In this document: one piece after another, positions 59,401 to 64,000 of the stretch
Position numbering within the stretch: position 1 is the stretch's first letter
Layout of the letters: every line of letters starts with the position of its first letter
NCBI GenBank assembly: GCA_007859745.1
Contig: SMLU01000001.1
Location: 868,001 to 932,000 of the forward strand
Direction of reading: 5' to 3'
Source of the DNA: Phycisphaerae bacterium RAS1
GTDB lineage: Bacteria > Planctomycetota > Phycisphaerae > UBA1845 > Fen-1342
DNA length: 64,000 nucleotides
Position numbers and translations under genes: made by a program
Notes under the pieces: model-generated
Told to the model about the DNA's origin: nothing
Database searches by the model: none
What the model saw: the letters and a program-made list of their open reading frames with translations, nothing else

Positions 59401-60159
59401 GCGATCGTCATTCCGACCGCGGAGCAGTTCTCGCCGCGCGACGACGCCACGCGCGCGACGCGCCGGGCGGCGGACCTGCTGGTGCGTGAGATGGGGCAGA
59501 ACGTCCGGCTCGTCCCGGAGCCTCGATTGGCAGAGGACCTCGACAGCCCCGACGTGGTCGTCCTGCCCGCGTGCCGCGGAATCAGCGAAGCCGGGTGGAC
59601 CGCGATCCTCACCGCGGCGCGGCGCGGCGCCCGCGTGATCTGCTCCGGGTGGTTTGAAACCGACGAGGTCGGCCGCCCGGCGCGCCGGCTCGGGTTGGGT
59701 CCGCCGCAGCTAATCGGCCAGACTCACGGCGTTCCGTACGTCGCGGGCAGTCCGTTCGGCGCCCGGTGGTATCCGTTGGCGACGATGGAATCGTGGTTCG
59801 TGCCGCCGGAGAATACGCCGGTGACGGGCCGATGGAATCTTGGCGAGCCGGGCCTCGACGTGTACCACACGCGCGAGCCGATTGAATGGGCCAATCTGAA
59901 CGCCTCGCAGATGGTCGCCTATTGGGATGCGATAGCGGCCGCGGGGCTGAAGATCGGCCGCCCGCCGCCGGCCGGCGTCGGCGTCTATCGAGTCGAGTTC
60001 GCGGCGGCGACGTTGCTGGTTGCGGTAAACGAGTCGGATGGCGTCGCCCATGTCGAGGCGGAAAGTCAGGGCGGGGAACTCGAGCTGCGCCCAGGGATGG
60101 CGCGGCTGGCGATTCTCGAGCGCGAGAGCGGACGGATAATCGACGCGACGTCGCCGTAG
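56404..60159 (+). CDS. Glycoside hydrolase-like protein with an internal repeat array
   Basis: 1,251 residues from the ATG at 56404 (AGGAG six bases upstream). The first ~330 residues are a non-catalytic beta/Rossmann-like part. A (beta/alpha)8 glycosidase domain starts near 365 (IIGTTVMSQTVHRKFLFEPN); the acid/base should be E493 in DLINEPSFS and the nucleophile E903 in IVSETGV, as in GH5-like clan A enzymes. Residues 526-765, between the two, are five 46-residue repeats made of REPIN DNA. Removing them brings the glutamates to a normal ~170-residue distance. The domain may still fold if the array is looped out. Substrate unknown. Confidence 0.75.
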   Translation: MLAWVVLATFVTFNEPGFPRIDVGELPAIDEADETRSVPELIDALKPDAILVWRHGSAFPADFWPAFMKFLDAGGSFLYLGGEPFTRFVVGEPGSRIVQARSVAGLKALRLNQCYRVSAAGGTRELTADGRDIWPMFGRGLETDEFQPGSWVAVLEPRLCETRDFDDEDGTAGSRDAALVPLVSLLRRGEAFSDATLAYSIDRLRGRWAGGRWTFWLASEPPGMLTMKLLTLAAAQAPVDLRIDPILGCFRPDEHPSFIVRLHLSRKSLDDSVPVSRIRVSVEGDSEEAAAERQEIELRGRTASAQIPVGVALRPGLAHVSAVLDGKRVAHTAFWVFDAALFESGDKLEFDNYTLRRSGKPEPIIGTTVMSQTVHRKFLFEPNAAVWDDTFRELAELKINMVRTGVWTGYRKISLDPGVVDESFLRALEAYYLSARKHGIPVMFTFFAFVPPAFGGENPYFDPRAIEGQRAYVAAIAGRFAGAKEIMWDLINEPSFSSPKHLWKCRPNGDEFEKRAFLAWLEKKFTPPLGAAGSERPGSGGLSEPGAPSTGVTSNRPAVASPPVSSPISNGTPPLGAAGSERPGSGGLSEPGAPSTGVTSNRPAVASPPVSSPISNGTPPLGAAGSERPGSGGLSEPGAPSTGVTSNRPAVASPPVSSPISNGTPPLGAAGSERPGSGGLSEPGAPSTGVTSNRPAVASPPVSSPISNGTPPLGAAGSERPGSGGLSEPGAPSTGVTSNRPAVASPPVSSPTSNITPPLGAAGSDRLRSDSTSANRTVGWEDEVRSRWRLAPGEPIGLPTPDDFEDRNVFGDNHPYRAADYVWFAQEAFADWCRQMTAAIRDAGSIAPITVGQDEGGLTQRPGPLFHHEAVDFTSMHTWWNNDALLWDAVAAKARGKALIVSETGVMQRELLSGEALRQPEDSARLLSRKLALAFAGGAGGVIQWCYDVNPYMASDNEVAIGLRRVDGSYKPEHRVLRDFAAFVARNKQYFDAPQEPRIAIVIPTAEQFSPRDDATRATRRAADLLVREMGQNVRLVPEPRLAEDLDSPDVVVLPACRGISEAGWTAILTAARRGARVICSGWFETDEVGRPARRLGLGPPQLIGQTHGVPYVAGSPFGARWYPLATMESWFVPPENTPVTGRWNLGEPGLDVYHTREPIEWANLNASQMVAYWDAIAAAGLKIGRPPPAGVGVYRVEFAAATLLVAVNESDGVAHVEAESQGGELELRPGMARLAILERESGRIIDATSP
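57978..58697. repeat. Tandem array of five 138-base units built from REPIN family A
   Basis: Units start at about 57983, 58121, 58259, 58397 and 58535, with a partial sixth from 58673. Each is 138 bases, 46 codons, so the frame is kept. A unit holds the tail hairpin (CCGCCGCTTGGCGCGGCGGG), a short link, a head hairpin with an altered stem (CCCGGTGC-GCCAA-GCACCGGG) and a spacer. Units differ by single bases (CTCGG/CTTGG in units 1 and 5). Confidence 0.97.
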
Positions 60160-60290
60160 AGGTTGCCCGTTGGTTCCGCCCGCCCCGGTCGGCGGGCCGA
60201 CGCTACGGTAAGCGGCCGCGGCCGCGTTTTGGCTGGATAGAAGCCGCGGCGATCGCTAAACTGCAACTGGGATCAAACAGGAGACGGGCC

Positions 60291-60836
60291 GTGGCGGTGA
60301 AGACGCTTTCGCTGGCGGAGTTTCTGGCTGAGCTGGACGAGTATGACTGTCGCGTGCCGCTCGACGAGTTGAGGGAGCGGATGGAGGCGCTCGACCTGTC
60401 GTACGATGACATCAAGTCCTTCGCGCGATTCGGCCGCGAGACCTACCAGCGAAATCTCATGCACGCCGGACCGGGTTATCAGGCGCTGATTCTCTGCTGG
60501 CGGGCGGGGCAGCGCAGCCCGATTCACGACCACAGCGGGTCGAGCTGCGGCGTGCGCGTCGTGAAGGGCACGCTGACCGAGACGATCTTCGACCGCACGC
60601 CGGAGGGTCTGGTTTTCCCGACGCATACGCACCGGCTTCATGAGGGCGGAGTCTGCGGGAGCCAGGACAGCGACATGCACCAGGTCTCGAACCTGCAGCC
60701 ACCGGGCTGCGACCTCATCACGCTGCACGTTTACTCGCCGCCGCTGCTGAAGATGGGGACGTATTCGCTGACGGACACGCGCATCGGGGAGTTCGTCGAT
60801 CCGGTGGTGGGTTTTGTTGCGGGCGACGGAATCTGA
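60291..60836 (+). CDS. Cysteine dioxygenase
   Basis: 181 residues from a GTG at 60291 with AGGAG seven bases upstream. Cupin iron ligands are H79 and H81 (SPIHDHSGSSCG) and H130 (DMHQVSN). Oxidises cysteine to cysteine sulfinate. C86 occupies the position of the Cys that forms the Cys-Tyr crosslink in mammalian enzymes; bacterial members often have Gly there. It is followed by cysteine desulfurase, so two cysteine-consuming genes lie together. Confidence 0.92.
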   Translation: MAVKTLSLAEFLAELDEYDCRVPLDELRERMEALDLSYDDIKSFARFGRETYQRNLMHAGPGYQALILCWRAGQRSPIHDHSGSSCGVRVVKGTLTETIFDRTPEGLVFPTHTHRLHEGGVCGSQDSDMHQVSNLQPPGCDLITLHVYSPPLLKMGTYSLTDTRIGEFVDPVVGFVAGDGI

Positions 60837-60843
60837 ATCACGC

Positions 60844-61989
60844 ATGCCCGACTTGATTTACCTCGATTACAACGCCAGCACCCCGCCGGCGCCACCTGTC
60901 TCCGACGCGATGCAGCCCTACCTTGCCGGGCACTACGGCAACCCACACACATCGCACTGGGCCGGCAAGCCCGCACACGCCGCGATCCAGCGGGCTCGCG
61001 GACAAGTCGCCGCCGCGATCGGCTGCGACGCGGGCGAAGTGTGCTTCACCGGCGGCGCCAGCGAGGCCAACAACTGGGCCCTCAAGGGCTTCTACTTCGC
61101 GAACCGGCAGCGCGGCGATCACCTGATCGGCACGCAGGTCGAACACGCCTCGGTAAAGGCCGCCCTGCAATATCTGGAGCGAGCCTTCGGCGCCAAGGTC
61201 ACGCTCGTGCCCGTCGACGGCCTGGGCCGGGTCAACCCCACCGACATCGCCGCCGCCATCACGCCGCGAACGCTGCTGATCAGCGTCATGCACGCCAACA
61301 ACGAGGTCGGGACGATTCAGCCGATCGAGGAAATCGGCGAGATCGCGCGGCGGCGTGGCGTGGCGTTTCACTGCGACGCGGCCCAGTCGCTGGGCAAGAT
61401 TCCGGTTCGCGTCGATGACCTGCGCGTGGACATGCTCAGCCTGGCGGCGCACAAGTGCTACGGCCCCAAGGGGGTCGGCGCGCTCTACATCCGCAGCGCC
61501 GCGATCGGCCCGGATCGCCCCTGGCGGCTCGATCCGCTCATCCACGGCGCCGGCCAGGAGGAGGGCCGCCGCAGCGGAACGGAGAACACGGCCTGGATCG
61601 TCGGCTTCGGGGCGGCCTGCGAATTGCTCATGCGCGACAACATCTCCGATCGCCTGCGCGAGATGCGGGACTACTTGTGGCATGCCTTGCGCAAGGCCTT
61701 CGGCGATCGCGTCGTGCTTTGCGGTCATCCCGAACTGCGTCTGCCGAATACGCTCAACGTTGGGTTCCGCGGCGTCATCGGCGCCGAGCTGCTGGACAAG
61801 CTGGACGGCGTCGCGGCCAGCCCGGGCGCCGCGTGTCACTATGGCGACGCACGCCTGTCGTCGACGCTCGCCGCGATGGACGTTGATCCGCAGTTCGGCC
61901 GCGGGGCAATCCGCTGGAGCGTCGGCCGCTCGACCACGCCGCAGGAGCTCGACGAATTGATATCGCGCCTGAAGGCCGTGCTCAGCTAG
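60844..61989 (+). CDS. Cysteine desulfurase (IscS/NifS class)
   Basis: 381 residues. PLP lysine K204 in AAHKCYGPKG, H101 and the active-site cysteine C331 in SPGAACHYG, with the usual start IYLDYNASTPPAPPV. It moves sulfur from cysteine to carriers for Fe-S clusters or thiolation. No iscU or scaffold gene is next to it. The seven-base gap to the dioxygenase gene suggests one transcript. Confidence 0.94.
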   Translation: MPDLIYLDYNASTPPAPPVSDAMQPYLAGHYGNPHTSHWAGKPAHAAIQRARGQVAAAIGCDAGEVCFTGGASEANNWALKGFYFANRQRGDHLIGTQVEHASVKAALQYLERAFGAKVTLVPVDGLGRVNPTDIAAAITPRTLLISVMHANNEVGTIQPIEEIGEIARRRGVAFHCDAAQSLGKIPVRVDDLRVDMLSLAAHKCYGPKGVGALYIRSAAIGPDRPWRLDPLIHGAGQEEGRRSGTENTAWIVGFGAACELLMRDNISDRLREMRDYLWHALRKAFGDRVVLCGHPELRLPNTLNVGFRGVIGAELLDKLDGVAASPGAACHYGDARLSSTLAAMDVDPQFGRGAIRWSVGRSTTPQELDELISRLKAVLS

Positions 61990-61994
61990 CGCCA

Positions 61995-62145
61995 GGTGCG
62001 TGACAGTTTTGGCGGCGGCCCATTGAGAACCGAGCCCCAAGCGCAAGCGCGTGGGCATTTTCAGGGCTGGGTGGCACTGGTACAAACACCCGCGCGCTCG
62101 CGCTTGGGGCTCGGATTGAAACTCCGCCGAGACCGCCACGCACCC
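61995..62145. mobile_element. MITE-like element with nested inverted repeats (family E, copy 3)
   Basis: Same order as at 45520-45669: outer GGTGCGTGACAGTTTTGGCG, inner GAGCCCCAAGCGCAAGCGCG, inverted inner arm, and outer end matching CCGCCACGCACC. It separates the desulfurase gene from prmC. Confidence 0.75.
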
Positions 62146-62194
62146 GCGAACGCCGCGACACGCGACGCACAGTCCCCGGAGCGCAGACGCCTGC

Positions 62195-62200
62195 TATACT
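62195..62200 (+). promoter_or_regulatory. -10 box close to the prmC start
   Basis: TATACT ends six bases before the ATG at 62207. If used, transcription would start at or next to the ATG and give a leaderless message. There is no clear Shine-Dalgarno sequence and no good -35 match. Confidence 0.4.
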
Positions 62201-62206
62201 GCGGCC

Positions 62207-63133
62207 ATGGCGGCTCAGAATGCGCAGGATGCGCCTTGGACGGTCGCGCGGCTGCTGGCCTGGACGCGCGAGCATTTCGAACGGCAGCAGATTGAGTCGC
62301 CGCGTCTTTGCGCGGAGATCCTGCTGGCGCATGCCCTGGGTTGCCCGCGCATTCAGCTCTTTACACAGTACGAGCGCGTGCCGGACGCGAACGCTCTGGC
62401 CGGTTTTCGCGAGCATGTGAAGGCCGCCGCGGGCGGAACGCCGGTCGCCTACCTCGTCGGATCAAAGGAGTTCTTCTCGCTGCCACTCAAGGTGGGTCCG
62501 GACGTCCTCATCCCGCGCCCGGAAACCGAGATCCTCGTCGAGCGGGCCATCGCGCTGGTCCGAAAGGGCGAAGCGCCGGCGGCGCCGGCGATCCTGGATG
62601 TTGGAACCGGCAGCGGCTGTATCGCGATCGCTCTCGCCCGCCACCTGCGCGAGGCGCGCCTCATCGCGGTGGATATTTCGGCGGCGGCCCTGCGCGTCGC
62701 CGCCGAAAACGCCGTCCGGCATGAGGTGAATTCGCGCGTCGAGTTCGTGCTGGGAGACTGTTTTGACCACTGGACTCCCGCCGATCCGCAGCGGCCGACG
62801 CGATTCGACATCATCGTCTCCAATCCCCCTTACATCGCCCAGAACATCGCCGCCACGCTGCCCCGGAACGTCCGTGATTTCGAGCCGCACGCGGCCCTTT
62901 TCGGCGGCGTCGATGGCCTGGAGGTCATTCGTCGGCTGATCGTCGCCGCGCCGCAGCACCTGCGCTGCGGCGGACACTTGCTTATGGAAGTGGCATACGA
63001 CCAGGCCGAGGCCGTGCGCGGGCTGCTTCCCGCGGCCAGTTGGCACGGCGTTGAGACATTCAAGGATGGCGGCGGGCATCCGCGCGTTGTGCACGCCGTG
63101 CGATGTGCGCTTGAGCAGGCGGAGGTCGCGTAG
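62207..63133 (+). CDS. prmC: Release factor glutamine methyltransferase PrmC
   Basis: 308 residues. Methylates the GGQ glutamine of peptide-chain release factors using S-adenosylmethionine. The N-terminal helical domain is followed by the Rossmann-like fold with LDVGTGSGCIAIAL (130-143) and the catalytic NPPY at 206-209 (IIVSNPPYIAQ). murA follows on the same strand. prfA, a common neighbour, is not next to it within this window. Confidence 0.96.
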   Translation: MAAQNAQDAPWTVARLLAWTREHFERQQIESPRLCAEILLAHALGCPRIQLFTQYERVPDANALAGFREHVKAAAGGTPVAYLVGSKEFFSLPLKVGPDVLIPRPETEILVERAIALVRKGEAPAAPAILDVGTGSGCIAIALARHLREARLIAVDISAAALRVAAENAVRHEVNSRVEFVLGDCFDHWTPADPQRPTRFDIIVSNPPYIAQNIAATLPRNVRDFEPHAALFGGVDGLEVIRRLIVAAPQHLRCGGHLLMEVAYDQAEAVRGLLPAASWHGVETFKDGGGHPRVVHAVRCALEQAEVA

Positions 63134-63165
63134 CTCGGCCGACGAATCACAAAGGAGTGTGACCC

Positions 63166-64000
63166 ATGAGTTTGCCCTACTTCGAGATCACCGGCGGAAA
63201 CCGGCTGCGCGGCAGCGTGCGCATCGGCGGCGCCAAGAACGCCGCCCTGCCGATCATGGCCGCGGCCATCCTGTGCGAGGGTGAAGTCATCCTGCACGAC
63301 ATCCCGGACGTCGCCGACGTTCGTTCGCTGTGTGAGCTGCTCAGCAAGCTCGGGCTGGAGGCCGGCCGCCGTGGTGACGGCGCCCTGCGGCTGTGCGTTC
63401 GTGACGAGAGCAATTCGCTGGCCGAGTATGACATCGTTCGCAAGATGCGGGCCTCGATCTGCGTGCTGGGGCCGCTGCTCGCCAAGCGCCGGCGGGCGCA
63501 GGTCTCGATGCCCGGGGGCTGCGCCATCGGCGACCGCCCGGTCGATCTGCACCTGCGCGCCGTCAAGGCGCTCGGGGCCGAGATCGAGCTGCGCAGCGGC
63601 GATATCTGCGCATCCACCAAGCAGCTCCATGGAACGGAGCTATTCCTCGGCGGCCCATTCGGATCGACCGTGCTGGGCACCGCCAATGCCATGATGGCCG
63701 CGACCCTGGCCGACGGCGTGACCGTCATCGAAATGGCCGCCTGCGAGCCGGAAGTCGTCGATCTCGCCAATTTCCTCAACAAGTGCGGCGCGGCGATTCA
63801 GGGACAGGGTACGCCGCGAATCGTGGTCGAAGGCGTCAAGCGTCTGCACGGCTGCGAGCACCGCATCATCCCTGACCGGATCGAGTGCGGAACGATGATG
63901 GTGGCCGCGGCTATCACGAATGGCGAACTGCGAATCGAAAACTGCCGCCTGGACCACCTGATGGCCTTCGTCGATCGATTGGCCGCGGTAGGCGTGAACG
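63166..64000 (+). CDS. murA: UDP-N-acetylglucosamine 1-carboxyvinyltransferase, 5' part
   Basis: The first 278 of about 420 residues; the gene runs off the right edge. It begins peptidoglycan synthesis by adding enolpyruvate to UDP-GlcNAc. K24-N25 in GGAKNAALPIMAAAIL and the catalytic cysteine C119 in PGGCAIGDRP are present, so the enzyme should be sensitive to fosfomycin (family knowledge). AAAGGAG lies eight bases before the ATG. The presence of murA argues that peptidoglycan is made. Confidence 0.97.
   Translation, partial: MSLPYFEITGGNRLRGSVRIGGAKNAALPIMAAAILCEGEVILHDIPDVADVRSLCELLSKLGLEAGRRGDGALRLCVRDESNSLAEYDIVRKMRASICVLGPLLAKRRRAQVSMPGGCAIGDRPVDLHLRAVKALGAEIELRSGDICASTKQLHGTELFLGGPFGSTVLGTANAMMAATLADGVTVIEMAACEPEVVDLANFLNKCGAAIQGQGTPRIVVEGVKRLHGCEHRIIPDRIECGTMMVAAAITNGELRIENCRLDHLMAFVDRLAAVGVN

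Overview
The window is high-GC DNA that most likely comes from a member of the Planctomycetota, perhaps near the Phycisphaerae. This is an inference from gene content, with no marker gene used. The clues are secreted proteases ending in dockerin-like 'GDLNGDGxxDILDINPF' modules, a CxxC zinc-ribbon membrane protein, a PEP-CTERM-like exported protein, a lone TssA-type protein, a fli/flh cluster followed by a WhiG/FliA-type sigma gene, and heavy loading with REP-like palindromes. About 45 genes are intact, two run off the ends (a cysteine-synthase-like gene on the left, murA on the right), and at least two are broken remnants.

Layout. 1-5.1 kb: a PLP enzyme fragment, a zinc-ribbon membrane protein, a [2Fe-2S] ferredoxin, a small lipoprotein, alanine dehydrogenase, and a Ser/Thr kinase-TPR gene that has lost nearly all of its kinase domain. 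5.2-9.7 kb: two secreted proteases, an ankyrin-M14 carboxypeptidase and a C25 gingipain-like protease, with the same kind of C-terminal module. 10-11 kb: an SRPBCC/ArsR pair with a clear promoter and a palindrome over the -10 box and ribosome-binding site. 11-24.3 kb: housekeeping and membrane genes (TPR-like protein, RND pump remnant, polysaccharide flippase, PhoU, TssA plus lipoprotein, a polytopic protein, tRNA-Val, PAP2 phosphatase, APC permease, FIST protein, RnpA). 24.5-27.9 kb: a propeller protein with one CxxCH motif, and DAHP synthase.

28.4-39.7 kb holds the flagellar export cluster, all on the + strand: fliL-like, fliN, fliO, fliP, fliQ, fliR, flhB, flhA, flhF, a small membrane gene, the sigma gene and a small conserved-looking gene. 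Together these would build the export gate, place the flagellum and switch on late flagellar genes. 39.7-50.8 kb is mainly - strand: an M42-like peptidase, trigger factor, a 58-residue membrane protein, WecB, a VWA membrane protein, a homocysteine methyltransferase and a TIM-barrel isomerase-like protein, plus tRNA-Ser(CGA) and the PEP-CTERM-like gene on +. 51-54 kb encodes a two-step arginine to agmatine to putrescine route (pyruvoyl-type decarboxylase and agmatinase). 54-64 kb carries gamma-glutamyltransferase, a large glycoside hydrolase with a repeat array inside its catalytic domain, cysteine dioxygenase, cysteine desulfurase, PrmC and MurA.

The most unusual property is the repeat load. 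At least ten families of short palindromic elements fill the intergenic spaces. Several appear to have supplied the stop codons of neighbouring genes, one lies inside flhF, and one family has expanded into five tandem 138-bp units, in frame, inside a glycoside hydrolase. In that array the hairpin stem carries paired compensatory changes. No transposase for these elements is present in the window.
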